NCBI RefSeq assembly: GCF_014203535.1
Contig: NZ_JACHJI010000016.1
Coordinates: 1 to 64,000, forward strand
Direction of reading: 5' to 3'
DNA length: 64,000 nucleotides
Source: Streptomyces griseomycini
GTDB taxonomy: Bacteria; Actinomycetota; Actinomycetes; Streptomycetales; Streptomycetaceae
Both the position numbers and the translations under genes were made by a program. Below the pieces are notes generated by a model. It made no database searches, had not been told where the DNA came from, and worked only from the letters and a program-made list of their open reading frames with translations. Shown piece after piece: positions 36,904 through 46,068 of this stretch (position 1 is its first letter; every line of letters begins with the position of its first letter).

Positions 36904-38029
36904 CGCGGACGCGCCGTCCGGCGTGCCGGACACGGTGGACCTGCTGCATCCGGCGGCCCGTGAACACGGGCGCGCGGCCTCCGCCGAGACGCCACCCGCG
37001 CCACCGGTCTCCGGCCCCTCCGGCCTGTCGCAGGCCGTGCTGCTCCTGATCGGCACAGTGGTGCTGGCCGGGTCACTGATGGTGTCGGTACGGATCGGTG
37101 TCGCCGACGTCGGCTACACCGACCTGGCACGGGTGGTGGGCCCCCGTCTCGGCCTCGACGTCGAACCGCTGCCCCGCCTGATCGACTCCCTCATCTGGGA
37201 CCTGCGCGTTCCGCGGGTGCTCATGGCGGCGCTGGTCGGCGCCTCACTCGCCACGTGCGGGGCCGTGCTGCAGGCCGTCACCCGCAACGCCCTGGCCGAT
37301 CCCTATCTGCTGGGCATCTCGTCGGGGGCGTCGACCGGGGCTGTGGCCGTGGTCGTGCTCGGCGTGGGTGGGGGCGCGGTCGGGGTGACCGGCGGGGCGT
37401 TCGCGGGCGCCCTGCTGTCGTTCGGCCTGCTGCTGCTCCTGCTGCGGCGCACCGGCCTCGATTCGGCACGCATCGTGCTGACGGGCGTGATCGTGGCGGA
37501 GCTCTTCATGGCGCTGACCTCCCTGGTCCTGACGGCGTCCGGGGACGCCGACTCCATCCGTGCCATCACCCACTGGCTGCTGGGTTCGATGACCTCGACC
37601 CGTTGGGACCCGGTGGTCATCTGCGCGGTGGTCGGCGTGGTGGGGCTCGTGGTCTTCCGGCTGCACTCGACCGCCCTGGACGCCTTCGCCTTCGGCACCG
37701 ACACCGCCTCGTCGCTGGGAATCGACGTCCGGGCGGTACGGCGCGTGCTGCTGCTGGTGACGGCGGTGATGACCGCGGTGGCGGTCGCCTCGGTCGGCGC
37801 TATCGGCTTCGTGGGGCTGATCGTGCCGCACGGGGTGCGCTTCCTCGTCGGGCCCCTGCACCGCTCCCTGCTGCCGTTCTCCGCACTCGTGGGCGCGGTC
37901 TTCCTGGTGTGGACGGATGCGCTGGCCCGGGTGGCCTTCGCTCCCCAGGAGGTCCCGGTCGGTGTGTTCACCGCCCTGCTCGGCGTGCCGCTGTTCCTCC
38001 TGGTCATGCGCAAGCGAGGTGAGCTGTGA
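36893..38029 (+). CDS. FecCD-family permease 1
   Basis: The 378-residue protein overlaps the binding-protein gene by 11 bases. It has about ten transmembrane helices with the FecCD landmarks: LRVPRVLMAALVGASLATCGAVLQAVTRNALADP, LGISSGASTGA, AIGFVGLIVPH and a C-terminal GVFTALLGVPLFLLVMRK. It forms the membrane channel (probably as a homodimer) with the ATPase that follows in a GTGA overlap. Confidence 0.92.
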   Translation: MSASADAPSGVPDTVDLLHPAAREHGRAASAETPPAPPVSGPSGLSQAVLLLIGTVVLAGSLMVSVRIGVADVGYTDLARVVGPRLGLDVEPLPRLIDSLIWDLRVPRVLMAALVGASLATCGAVLQAVTRNALADPYLLGISSGASTGAVAVVVLGVGGGAVGVTGGAFAGALLSFGLLLLLLRRTGLDSARIVLTGVIVAELFMALTSLVLTASGDADSIRAITHWLLGSMTSTRWDPVVICAVVGVVGLVVFRLHSTALDAFAFGTDTASSLGIDVRAVRRVLLLVTAVMTAVAVASVGAIGFVGLIVPHGVRFLVGPLHRSLLPFSALVGAVFLVWTDALARVAFAPQEVPVGVFTALLGVPLFLLVMRKRGEL

Positions 38030-38823
38030 GGATCGCCGCCGAAAAGCTGAGCTGGTCGGTGCCCGGCCGGACGATCGTCGACGACGTGACCCTGGAGATC
38101 GCCCCCGGGGAGACGGTCGGGCTGATCGGCCCCAACGGCTCCGGCAAGTCCTCCCTGCTGCGCTGCCTGGCCGGGCTCCGGGTTCCGACGACCGGAACCG
38201 TGCTGTACGACGGCGAGCCGATCCGGGACTGGGACGCACGCCGGATCGCCCGGCACGTCGCCTTCGTCGAACAGGCCACCGACACCGACAGCGACCTGCG
38301 CGTGGCCGACGTCGTCGGCCTCGGCCGCACCCCCTTCCGGGACCGGTGGCGTGGCCCCGGCGCCACCGACCGGGCCGTCGTCGCCGCCGCCCTCGCCCGG
38401 ACCGGGCTCACCGAACTCGCCGGCAGGCACTGGAAGTCGCTGTCCGGCGGGGAACGCCAGCGCACCCACATCGCCCGCGCGCTGGCCCAGCGGCCCTGGT
38501 GCATCCTGCTCGACGAGCCGACCAACCATCTGGACATCAAGCACCAGCTGCAGCTGATGGAGCTGTTGGCCTCCACCGACCAGACGGTGCTCGTCGCCCT
38601 GCACGACCTGTCCCTGGCCGCCCGCTACTGCGACCGGCTGCTGCTCATGCACCGGGGACACCTGGTAGCCGCGGGACCGCCCTCGGCCGTACTGACCCCG
38701 GCCCGGCTGGCGGACGTCTTCGAGGTCGACGCCGAGATCGGCCTCGACGGCCTCGGCAACCCCGCGGTCTCCTACCGCGGCACCGCCCACGGGGCGACCG
38801 CCTCCGCCCGCATTCGGCCGTGA
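38026..38823 (+). CDS. FepC-type ABC ATPase 1
   Basis: GTG 38026 overlaps the permease stop by four bases. The 265-residue ATPase has Walker A GPNGSGKSS, Q-loop (FVEQATD), signature LSGGERQR, Walker B ILLDEPTNHLD and switch His (LVALHDLSLAARY). It energises import through the FecCD permease. Complete, with no suspicious residues. Last gene of the rightward unit from Zur box 1. Confidence 0.93.
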   Translation: MRIAAEKLSWSVPGRTIVDDVTLEIAPGETVGLIGPNGSGKSSLLRCLAGLRVPTTGTVLYDGEPIRDWDARRIARHVAFVEQATDTDSDLRVADVVGLGRTPFRDRWRGPGATDRAVVAAALARTGLTELAGRHWKSLSGGERQRTHIARALAQRPWCILLDEPTNHLDIKHQLQLMELLASTDQTVLVALHDLSLAARYCDRLLLMHRGHLVAAGPPSAVLTPARLADVFEVDAEIGLDGLGNPAVSYRGTAHGATASARIRP

Positions 38824-39162
38824 AGCGCGTTTGGGCCCTCGTTCCCCTCCCTCGCCCGTCCGGTGTGGGCTGATGCCGGCGAGGCCGGCTTCACGCAGGA
38901 GCCGCTCGGCCCTCCCCCGACGCCGACGTGGACGCCCTCCCTTCCCGGGACGGGGGGATGCGGGGTGATCCGCAGATCCCTCCCGGTCCCTCAAGCACCC
39001 GGCGGATCCGGCCGGCCGGCTCGGCGTACCTGCAGCGCCGTTCACAACGCTCCTCCTGCGTCCGGCGCCACCGGTAAGCAGGTGAAGGGGGTGGTGTGCG
39101 GTGCCGGGAGTGCGGGCCGCCGCCGGTGGGGCCGCAGGACGCCCAGGAGGAGACTGGAGGGG
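38824..39162. other. Convergent intergenic, no gene recognised
   Basis: About 340 bp between the ends of the two oppositely transcribed importer operons. Open frames here are Arg/Pro-rich and unsupported. No clean terminator stem was identified. Confidence 0.3.
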
Positions 39163-39927
39163 TCAGGGCTCCCTCACCCTGCACCACGCCTGAATACCTT
39201 CGGGCGCGGTCGGGTGACGTTCGAGGCCCACCGCCGACAGTTCGGCGGCCAGCATCTCGTCGGAGATGACATGGCAGTCGAATTCTGCGGCCTCTTCCCG
39301 GAGCAGGTCGTCGCCGTGCCAGGTTCGGTAGGTCATCACCCAGCGGATCAGGTTCTCACCCACCACGTCCGCCCGCGCGAGCGTGTCGTAGCGGTGCCGT
39401 CCCAGCGTGCCGCCGGGGATCACCGACGGCGGGACCGCGGTCGCCGTCTGAGGATGCTGCGACTCCATGATCAGCAGGCCGCCGGGGTGGAGCGCGCGGG
39501 CCCACTTGCGCCAGAGCCGAACCCGCTGCTCCGGCGAGAAGTGCATGATCATGTTGAACATCACCACGGCGTCCAGCGGGACGTCCACCTCGGCTTCCAG
39601 CGCGTCCTCGGGCAGCACGGTCACCGTGTCCGCGGCTGCCGGTATGCGGGACAGCCGTGTCACCAGGGCGGCGCGCATGATGCGTGTCGGCTCGATCGCG
39701 AAGATCTCTCCGTCCGGCCCGAGCAACTCCAGCAGGATCTCGGTGAAGACCCCGGTGCCGGGACCGATCTCCGCGACCGCGCCGGCTCCGGACACCAGCC
39801 GCCGCAGGGCCTCCGTCAGTGAGACCCGCACCTGCTCGGGAAAAATCGTGTCGTAGTACGGGCCGTTGACGGCGTAGCCGAGCCCTCGGTCGGCGCGGTC
39901 GGCCTCGCCGGCGGCGGTTCTGGTCAT
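39163..39927 (-). CDS. Class I SAM-dependent methyltransferase A
   Basis: From ATG 39927 (GAAGGGA upstream) the product is 254 residues. It has a Rossmann SAM fold: motif I VAEIGPGTGVF, acidic loop FAIEPT, motif IV AVVMFNMIMHF and HPGGLLIMESQH. The closing segment (WHGDDLLREEAAEF, FDCHVISDEML) is specific to its subfamily. It is the last gene of the leftward unit FecCD-2, ATPase-2, FecB-2. It could methylate the chelator, or be a SAM-dependent alkyl transferase in view of the MTA-salvage relics upstream; the fold alone cannot decide. Confidence 0.8.
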   Translation of the reverse strand: MTRTAAGEADRADRGLGYAVNGPYYDTIFPEQVRVSLTEALRRLVSGAGAVAEIGPGTGVFTEILLELLGPDGEIFAIEPTRIMRAALVTRLSRIPAAADTVTVLPEDALEAEVDVPLDAVVMFNMIMHFSPEQRVRLWRKWARALHPGGLLIMESQHPQTATAVPPSVIPGGTLGRHRYDTLARADVVGENLIRWVMTYRTWHGDDLLREEAAEFDCHVISDEMLAAELSAVGLERHPTAPEGIQAWCRVREP

Positions 39928-40236
39928 CTGTGTCCCTTCTCGATGGTGGGCGAAACGGTCCCCCACGCGGCACCCGGCCCGTCGAGTGACCGCGACGAAC
40001 GGCCCCACGAGGCGCTCGGGCTGCTCGTCGGGCCGTCGCGTTTCGGCAGGTGCAGCAAGACAGGGGCGGGTCAGGGGACCGGTCCTCCGCCTCCTGCCCG
40101 CAGGTGGCCGAAGGCCGGTGGCGCCGGGTTCGCCGGGACGCTTTTCCCGACGCAGCAGTCGTCCGGGTTCAGCGCTTGCGACCGGGAGCGCCGGGGCCGT
40201 GCGGATCGGACACGGCCCCGGCGGGCTGCGGCTCGG
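39928..40236. other. Intergenic within the importer operon
   Basis: About 310 bp between FecB-2 and methyltransferase A. Nothing coding or regulatory recognised apart from the ribosome-binding site of the methyltransferase; no Zur dyad. Confidence 0.3.
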
Positions 40237-41247
40237 TCAGCTCTGGAGCTCACTCAGGTACTTCGCGAACTTCTCCAGGCCGTCGATGTTGCGCGGCCCG
40301 CTGATGCCCTCGTTGTAGTCGAGGATGAAGAAGTTGTCCTTCCTGACGGCGGGCAGCTCCTTCGTGTGGGGGGATTTCTTCAGGAAGTCGATCTTCTTCT
40401 GGGCGGGCAGGTCCCCGTAGTCGAGGATCATGATGACTTCCGGCTCCGCTTCGGCGACGGCCTCCCAGTTCACCTGGGTCCACCTCTGGTCGAGGCCGTC
40501 GAAGACGTTCTTGCCGCCGGCGGTCTTGATGATGTCGTTGGGCGGGACCTGGTTGCCCGCGGTGAAGGGCTGATCGGTGCCCGAGTCGTAGAGGAAGACC
40601 GGTACCGGCTCGCCCTCGGGCGCCTTCGCCTCGACGGCCTCCACCCGCTTCTTCAGCCCGGCGACGACCTCGTCCGCCTTCTCCTCGACCTGGAAGATCT
40701 TGCCCAGCCGATCGAGATCGGTGTAGAGGGCCTCGAACGGAGAGAGCTTTTCCGGGTACTTGGGGTAGTTGAAGCAGCTCTCGCTGTGCATGAAGCTCTG
40801 GATCCCGAGCTTGTCCAGGATCTCCGGAGTGATGCCCCGTTCGTCCTTGAAACCAGAGTTCCAGCCGGCGACGACGAAATCGGACTTGGCCTCGACGACG
40901 AGTTCCTTGTTGAGGAGATCGTCACCGAGCATCTTCACCTTGGCGTAGTCGCTCGCCCACGGTGACTCCTCCACCGGCGGGTTCGCCGGCGGCATCACGT
41001 AGCCGTGCACGTGGTCGACCAGGCCGAGGCTGAACAGCTTGTCGGCGCTGCCGCCTTCGTACGCCACGGCGCGCTTGGGGACCGTGTACTCGACCAGTTC
41101 ACCGCACCTCTTGACGGTGACCTTCTCGGGTGCCTTGGCGTCCGGTTCCACCTCGGCGCCGCAGCCGCTGAGCAGCAGCGTGGCCGTGAGCGCGGAGCCG
41201 AGGACGGTGCGCTGCCGCACCGAACGGGGAGAACGAGTCGTGGTCAT
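40237..41247 (-). CDS. FecB-type metallophore-binding lipoprotein 2
   Basis: The 336-residue product has a lipobox (LLLSGC, Cys29), then a class III binding-protein fold: VAYEGGSADKLFSLGLVDHVHGYVMPP, VVEAKSDFVVAGWNSGF, VPVFLYDSGTDQPFTAGNQ, NWEAVAEAEPEVIMILDYG, LPAVRKDNFFILDY. It differs clearly from binding protein 1, so the island carries two independent receptors, perhaps for different metal-chelator forms. It follows ATPase 2 in the same unit. Confidence 0.87.
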   Translation of the reverse strand: MTTTRSPRSVRQRTVLGSALTATLLLSGCGAEVEPDAKAPEKVTVKRCGELVEYTVPKRAVAYEGGSADKLFSLGLVDHVHGYVMPPANPPVEESPWASDYAKVKMLGDDLLNKELVVEAKSDFVVAGWNSGFKDERGITPEILDKLGIQSFMHSESCFNYPKYPEKLSPFEALYTDLDRLGKIFQVEEKADEVVAGLKKRVEAVEAKAPEGEPVPVFLYDSGTDQPFTAGNQVPPNDIIKTAGGKNVFDGLDQRWTQVNWEAVAEAEPEVIMILDYGDLPAQKKIDFLKKSPHTKELPAVRKDNFFILDYNEGISGPRNIDGLEKFAKYLSELQS

Positions 41248-41263
41248 GACCTGGTGGTGCCTT

Positions 41264-42037
41264 TCACGGGGAGGGATTGAGCGAATACAACAACTGCGGA
41301 TCACCCGTCAGCGGGTGGGACACGATGCTGGCCTTGACGCCGAACACCTCGTCGACGAGTTCCGTGGTGAGGACGTCCTCGGGCGTGCCGGTGGTGACGA
41401 GGCGGCCTTCGCACAGAACGCCGAGACGGTCGCAGGCGGCCGCGGCGAGGTTGAGATCGTGCAGCACGACCAGGACGGTGAGTCCCGAGCCGCGCAGGAG
41501 GGAGAGCAGCTCGACCTGGTGGCGTACGTCGAGGTGGTTGGTCGGCTCGTCGAGCACCAGGATCTTCGGCTCCTGGACGAGCGCCCGGGCCAGCAGGACA
41601 CGCTGGCGCTCCCCGCCCGAGAGCGTCAGGACTCCGCGCCGGGCGAGATGGCGGATGTCCAGCCGGTCCATCGCGCGCTCGCACAACTCCCGCTCCCGGC
41701 GGCTGAGCGCCTGGTTGCCCTGGAGGTGCGGCGCGCGTCCGAGTGCGATGACCTCCTCGACCGTGAAGTCGAGGTCGACGGCGCCGTCCTGGGTCATGGC
41801 CGCGATGACCTGCGCGGAGCGGCGCATCGTCAGGCAGGAGAGTTGCTGCTCGCCCACCCAGACGGTGCCGGAGCTGGGCCGGAGGGCGCGGTACACGCAT
41901 CTGAGGGCGGTGGACTTGCCACTTCCGTTCGGGCCGACCAGCCCCACGACCTGGCCGCTTCCCACCTCCAGGGACAGGTCACGTACCAGGCTCTTGCCGT
42001 CGGTCACCACCGAGAGTCCGTCAAGCCTGAGGTCCAT
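41264..42037 (-). CDS. FepC-type ABC ATPase 2
   Basis: The 257-residue ATPase starts one base after the permease stop (TGAGATG). Walker A GPNGSGKST, Q-loop (IAAMTQDG), signature LSGGERQR, Walker B ILVLDEPTNHLD and switch His (VLHDLNLAAAA) are all present. It powers FecCD permease 2. Confidence 0.93.
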   Translation of the reverse strand: MDLRLDGLSVVTDGKSLVRDLSLEVGSGQVVGLVGPNGSGKSTALRCVYRALRPSSGTVWVGEQQLSCLTMRRSAQVIAAMTQDGAVDLDFTVEEVIALGRAPHLQGNQALSRRERELCERAMDRLDIRHLARRGVLTLSGGERQRVLLARALVQEPKILVLDEPTNHLDVRHQVELLSLLRGSGLTVLVVLHDLNLAAAACDRLGVLCEGRLVTTGTPEDVLTTELVDEVFGVKASIVSHPLTGDPQLLYSLNPSP

Positions 42038-42038
42038 C

Positions 42039-43178
42039 TCAGCGGCCTCCGAACATGTAGCCCTTGCGGCGCATCAGGGTGATGAACACCGGCACGCCGA
42101 CCAGTGCGGTGATGACGCCCAGGGGCAGCTCTCGCGGTGCCACCAGCGTCCGGGACACCAGGTCGACCCACACCATGAAGATCGCTCCGGTCAGTGGCGC
42201 CACGGCCAGCACGCGGGCATGGGTGGCGCCGACGACCATGCGCACCAGGTGGGGCATGACCAGTCCGACGAAGGCGATGGCACCGCTGACGGCGACCATC
42301 ACCCCCGTCACGAGCGAGGCCAGGACGAGCAGGGCCTTGCGGTGCCGGTCGGGACTGATGCCCAGGCTCGCGGCGGTCTCGTCCCCGAGAGCCAGCACGT
42401 CCAGCGCCCGGCCGTACCGGTACAACACGACCAGGCCGACGATGACGACCACGGACACGACCGGGAGCGCACCCCAGTTCGCGGCGCCGAAGCTGCCCAT
42501 CGTCCAGTACAGGACCATGCTGGTCGCCTCGCTGTCCGGCGCGAAGTAGATGATCAGGCTCATCACCGCTTGGAAGCCCAACGACATGGCCACGCCCGTC
42601 AGGACGAGACGCAGCGGGGAGAGCGCGCCCCGGTCTGCGGAGGCGACGTACACCAGGAGCGACGCGACCAGGGCCCCGATGAAGGCACCGGCCGACACCG
42701 CGTAGATGCCCAGTGCCGCCAGTCCCCCGGTGACCGTGACACCGACGGCTCCGACGGACGCGCCCGAGGAGACGCCCAGTACGAAGGGATCGGCGAGCGC
42801 GTTGCGCACCATGGCCTGGATGGCCACGCCGATCGCGCTCAGCCCGGCCCCCACGAGCGCCGCGAGCAGCACCCGCGGCGTACGGATCTGCCAGATGATC
42901 TGGTACGTGGTCACCTCGTCCGCGCTGATGCGGCCGCCGCTGACAGCCGCCCAGAGATACCGGGCGGTCTCCTCCGGCGCGATCACGGCGGCCCCCAGGC
43001 CGATGGCCGACACGACCGAGGCCAGGAGAACGACGGACAGAACGGCGCAGGCAAGCACCAGACCTTTGCGGGAGGCGAGCCGACCCTTCACCCCCCTCGC
43101 GGGTCCGGGGGATGCCGCGTCGGCTGACGTATCGGCGCCGCTGCTCGCCGATGGCGCGGAGATCGTTGGCGGTGGCAT
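42039..43178 (-). CDS. FecCD-family permease 2
   Basis: The 379-residue protein (ATG 43178 after GGAAGG) has about ten membrane helices and the FecCD landmarks IRTPRVLLAALVGAGLSAIG, RNALADPFVLGVSSGASVGA, AIAFVGLVMPHLVRM and LGVITALVGVPVFITLMRR. It is the first intact gene of the leftward unit that begins at Zur box 2, downstream of the decayed mtn genes. Confidence 0.92.
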   Translation of the reverse strand: MPPPTISAPSASSGADTSADAASPGPARGVKGRLASRKGLVLACAVLSVVLLASVVSAIGLGAAVIAPEETARYLWAAVSGGRISADEVTTYQIIWQIRTPRVLLAALVGAGLSAIGVAIQAMVRNALADPFVLGVSSGASVGAVGVTVTGGLAALGIYAVSAGAFIGALVASLLVYVASADRGALSPLRLVLTGVAMSLGFQAVMSLIIYFAPDSEATSMVLYWTMGSFGAANWGALPVVSVVVIVGLVVLYRYGRALDVLALGDETAASLGISPDRHRKALLVLASLVTGVMVAVSGAIAFVGLVMPHLVRMVVGATHARVLAVAPLTGAIFMVWVDLVSRTLVAPRELPLGVITALVGVPVFITLMRRKGYMFGGR

Positions 43179-43479
43179 AGAACTCGGCCTTCCAGGTCGA
43201 ACGGAACGTACTCATCAGGCGCGTGGCGTCCGCCCGTCCCCCGGGCGGGCGCCGGTACTGCACCGGCTACGCGGAAGCAGGCGCGCCGCTTGCCTCTTCC
43301 TCGTCGGCCTGAACCGCGCGATGCCGTGGAGCGGCGGCCCTCAGCGCCACAACGGGCCCGGGCACCGAGGACGACGGCGACGCCCGGACAGCCGGCCGGG
43401 GGCGCGCCCGCGAACCCTCCGGGACTCGGCCCGACGGCATTGAGATGGCTCGTCCCTCCTCGTCCCGGTGTGAACCGGC
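43179..43479. other. Spacer between mtnP relic and FecCD-2
   Basis: About 300 bp with no recognisable gene or Zur dyad. The importer therefore either uses an unseen promoter here or is transcribed from Zur box 2 through the relic genes. Confidence 0.3.
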
Positions 43480-44035
43480 TCAGGGCAGTTCGAAGGGCAG
43501 GTCCATGCAGTCGAGTGCGCGGGCGGAAGCGGAGTCGTTGTCATCGGGAACATCCCGATGACAACGAGCACGACGCGGCGGAGGCGCTGGGTGTTCTCCG
43601 CGAAGACCTTGAGAACCACTTCCTGGACGACGTTCTCCGCCGCGTCGATGCCCGCGTCCAGACCGGTCACGCGAGCCACGGCGGGGTAACCGAGGGCGAG
43701 TTCCCGAGCCAGGACCGCCTCGGGGCGCCCGGTCATGTTCACCAGCGACCAGCCGGCCGCGCGAACCACGGCGACTCGGCGGGGGGAGGACCTGGGCCCT
43801 TCGACCACGACCATCGTGCCGTCGTCGACCACCTCGATCCCGGCTGCGGCAGCTGCTTCGAGGAGCGCAGCACGGCCGTGCTCGCAGGAGGGATCGGCGA
43901 ACGGGACATGGACGGCGCCCTCGTCGCAGGAGGTCTGGATCCGGCCGCTGGTCCGGTCCACCAACCGGTCGGGGACCACGATGGTGCCCGGGCCCAACTC
44001 GCGCTGGGGGGAGCCGACCGCACAGGGGGCCCGCT
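43480..44035 (-). pseudogene. mtnP: 5'-Methylthioadenosine phosphorylase, truncated and frameshifted
   Basis: Minus-strand similarity starts abruptly in the middle of the family (AVGSPQRELGPGTIVVPDRL, VDRTSGR) and continues through MVVVEGPRSSP, AAGWSLVNMTGRPEAVLAREL and TGLDAGIDAAENVVQEV. A frameshift near 43550 moves the end (RALDCMDLPFELP) to another frame, with TGA at 43480. The N-terminal half, including the phosphate-binding part, is gone; its place is taken directly by the truncated mtnC. MtnP cleaves MTA, the by-product of aminopropyl or aminocarboxypropyl transfer from SAM. Confidence 0.75.
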
Positions 44036-44596
44036 GAAGAAGACCGTTTCGTCCGCGGGGACGCTGATGGCACGCGTGACGGAGCGACAGGACTCCGGGT
44101 CCCGTTTGCCGCCCGCGTCGGACGGGTCGAAGTGGCCGTTCAGGAGCGCACCGAGGTCGCCGTGGCTGCTGTGCGTGGACCAGTCGCGCTGAGCTGTCGC
44201 CGAGTCCGAGGAGCAGGCGCAACGGTCGACACCCGACTGCCGCCATCGCGCCAGGGCCGCGGGCACGTCGTCGTAGACGTGGCCGGTCAGCGTGGAGCAG
44301 GCGCAGCCCTCAGCCCGGATGATCCCCTGGATCCTCTTCAGCGGGGGTGCCTCGGCGTCCTGGTCGGACCGGGCGGTGAGCGCCGCGACGGCTCCGCCCC
44401 CGTCGAGTCGAGGATCACCGGTGCGGATCCGTGTCTCTTCCATCAGCTCTGTCCACGCAGGCTCGCCCCGGTGGGCCGCGGACCAGTCGGCGAAGCGCTC
44501 CCGCGCGTACGGGAAGAGCACATCGTGCACGGAGGAGGCGGAACCTGTGGTCCCCTCGATGTCGAGGACCACGGCCCGCACCGTCGACAGGATCAC
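44036..44596 (-). pseudogene. mtnC: Enolase-phosphatase (MtnC-like), 3' truncated
   Basis: The GTG at 44596 overlaps the stop of the preceding gene (GTGA). The HAD-type N-terminal motif (VVLDIEGTTGS), cap domain (KRIQGIIRAEG, GHVYDDVPAALARWRQSG), the SSxS motif (ACSSDSATAQ) and Lys (GGKRDPES) are readable. At about residue 187 the family motif FLSD is FFSG and similarity ends, so the last metal-binding Asp and C-terminal part are missing. The frame then runs on out of phase over mtnP sequence to 43739. MtnC acts in methionine salvage. Confidence 0.75.
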
Positions 44597-45108
44597 GTCG
44601 CCGCTTCCGGTACCAGGAGCGCGTCGAGGCGGGGGAATCGCCGGGCGATGGGGTCGCCGGTGAAGTCGCCCACCCAGCCGTCCTCCTTCTCGAAGAAGCG
44701 GATCACGGCGAACTCCGGGCGCGGCCCCATGTCGAACCAGTGGCGGGTGCCCGCCGGCACGGAGAGCGGGTCGCCCGCCTCGCACACCACCGCGTGGACC
44801 CGGCCGTCGGGGTGGAGGGAGAAGCAACCGGTGCCATGGGCGAAGAAGCGGACCTCGTCCTCGGCGCGGCGCCGCTCAAGCGAGGACTCCGCGAGGCCGG
44901 CCGCGTCGATCACGCCGTGCGGGCCGGCCTGCTCGGCGGCCGGAATCGCGGACGTCCCCGAGCCGCACCACGCGTCGAGCACGTGCGCACCGGGGCGTAG
45001 GCGTGCGGCCTTGACGGTCGCCGTACCGATCGGTGGCCAAGCGCCGAACAGTCGGCCGAAGCTCCTCGCCTCTTCTGCCGATCCGGCGACCACGTCGCAC
45101 GATCCCAT
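44593..45108 (-). pseudogene. Chimera: methyltransferase N-part fused in frame to acireductone dioxygenase C-part
   Basis: ATG 45108 has GGGAG five bases upstream and lies 41 bp from Zur box 2. Residues 1-about 80 are the start of a class I methyltransferase (FGRLFGAWP, LRPGAHVLDAWCGSGTSAIPAA). From about residue 85 the sequence is the second half of acireductone dioxygenase (MtnD): AEDEVRFFAHGTG, EAGDPLSVPAGTRHWFDMG, DGWVGDFTGDPIARRFP. The join falls exactly on the metal motif: relatives have HxH before xEDE, here it is RRRAEDE, so two metal-binding His are lost. The 171-residue frame is open, but neither activity can remain. The deletion removed the end of one gene and the start of the next. 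Confidence 0.7.
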
Positions 45109-45148
45109 GCACACTCCCGTCCGAGGATGACAGCAAGACTAGCGTACA

Positions 45149-45163
45149 TGAAAACGATAATCA
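45149..45163 (-). promoter_or_regulatory. Zur box 2 (mtn relics / FecBCD-2 unit)
   Basis: TGAAAACGATAATCA matches TGAAAAT-N-ATTTTCA with three mismatches. On the minus strand a -10-like TAGTCT (45141-45136) follows, upstream of the chimera start at 45108. Everything from the chimera to methyltransferase A (about 5.9 kb) is co-oriented and may belong to this unit. Confidence 0.8.
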
Positions 45164-45783
45164 CTCCCTCTTCCTGGCGGTGGTCACGCCACATCGCCGA
45201 AGTCGCCGTGAAGGCTCGGTGAGCGCTTCCGCCGAGCGCGGGATCGGAACCGGTGACGGCTGACGAAGAGGGAAAGACGAGCTCAAGGCGCAGACGACCG
45301 CCCGACCACGCCGACTTCACGCGCGGCCACGCGTCGACCGCTCCGGCGGCCACGGTCTCCTCGCGTCACGTAACAACGGGACGTGTTCCAACCCCCTGAG
45401 AGACTGGACGTGTTCGCCGACGCCGAGGAGTTCCACCGGCTCTCCTGGGGCTCAGGGCGATCGAGCCGGCCTGGGCGCCGTCCGCCGGGCCACGGCACCC
45501 TGGAGCGCCTCGATCCGGCTGACGCAGTACGTGACGGAAGGGGAGCGGCCCCGCCGGCGACGGGACGCCCCTCCGCGGTGCCGCCGCCTGCGTCACCTTC
45601 GAGCTCCCGGCCAGAACCGCAGCTGTGACCCTCCTGCTCGAAGGCGCCCGGGTGCGGCGCCTTTCCGATCCGGAGGAACCAACCCGGCGACCTTGCCACC
45701 ACGCCCGCAGGGGGTGGAACTCGCCCACGCCGGCCACCAAGGAGCCGGTGACGGACAGCCGCTGAACGATCGTAATATGATGT
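45164..45783. other. Intergenic between Zur boxes 2 and 3
   Basis: About 620 bp between two divergent Zur-type promoters. No gene can be supported: open frames on both strands are Arg/Pro/Ser-rich and change character every few dozen codons. Given the decay on both sides, it may be degraded coding sequence. Confidence 0.35.
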
Positions 45784-45798
45784 TGACAATCATTTTCA
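45784..45798 (+). promoter_or_regulatory. Zur box 3 (biosynthetic unit)
   Basis: TGACAATCATTTTCA is the best match of the five to the Zur dyad (one mismatch). It overlaps a perfect -35 hexamer TTGACA (45783-45788); CATGCT (45806-45811) is a possible -10 at 17-base spacing. It points toward the lipoprotein relic (start 45888) and the following methyltransferase, SbnA-like, PhyH-like, DUF364 and MFS genes, all co-oriented. Confidence 0.87.
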
Positions 45799-45887
45799 AC
45801 TGTTGCATGCTGCTCGGGCCCCGCACCCTTCGCCCCGGCCAGCGACCGCGGTGCGGTGACTACTGCATGTAACCTCATGGGAGCAGC

Positions 45888-46030
45888 ATGTCGATTCCTC
45901 ACGGCCGCCGAAATCTCCTCGTCCCCCACGGGACCGCCGTCGGTGCCCTGGCGCTCACCGGGTGCGCTGCCGGATCCAGCAGCGGCAGCCCGACGGCGGG
46001 TGACAAGGGGGAGCCCGGACACCGGTGGCC
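45888..46030 (+). pseudogene. Solute-binding lipoprotein, N-terminal remnant
   Basis: ATG 45888 follows GGGAGC. The first about 45 residues form a lipoprotein signal (GTAVGALALTGCAAGSSSGS) of the type found on Opp/Nik-family binding proteins. Beyond about 46030 the frame loses protein character and an OppB-like permease fragment starts in another frame, so nearly the whole binding protein has been deleted. Confidence 0.55.
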
Positions 46031-46068
46031 AGTTACGCGCGCTGTTCACCGGTGGCGGCGAGCAGGAG

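Noticed and set aside
44593..45108. Genuine bifunctional methyltransferase-acireductone dioxygenase fusion
   Set aside because: Both parts lack essential halves: the methyltransferase has only its first motif and the dioxygenase has lost its first two metal His at the junction.
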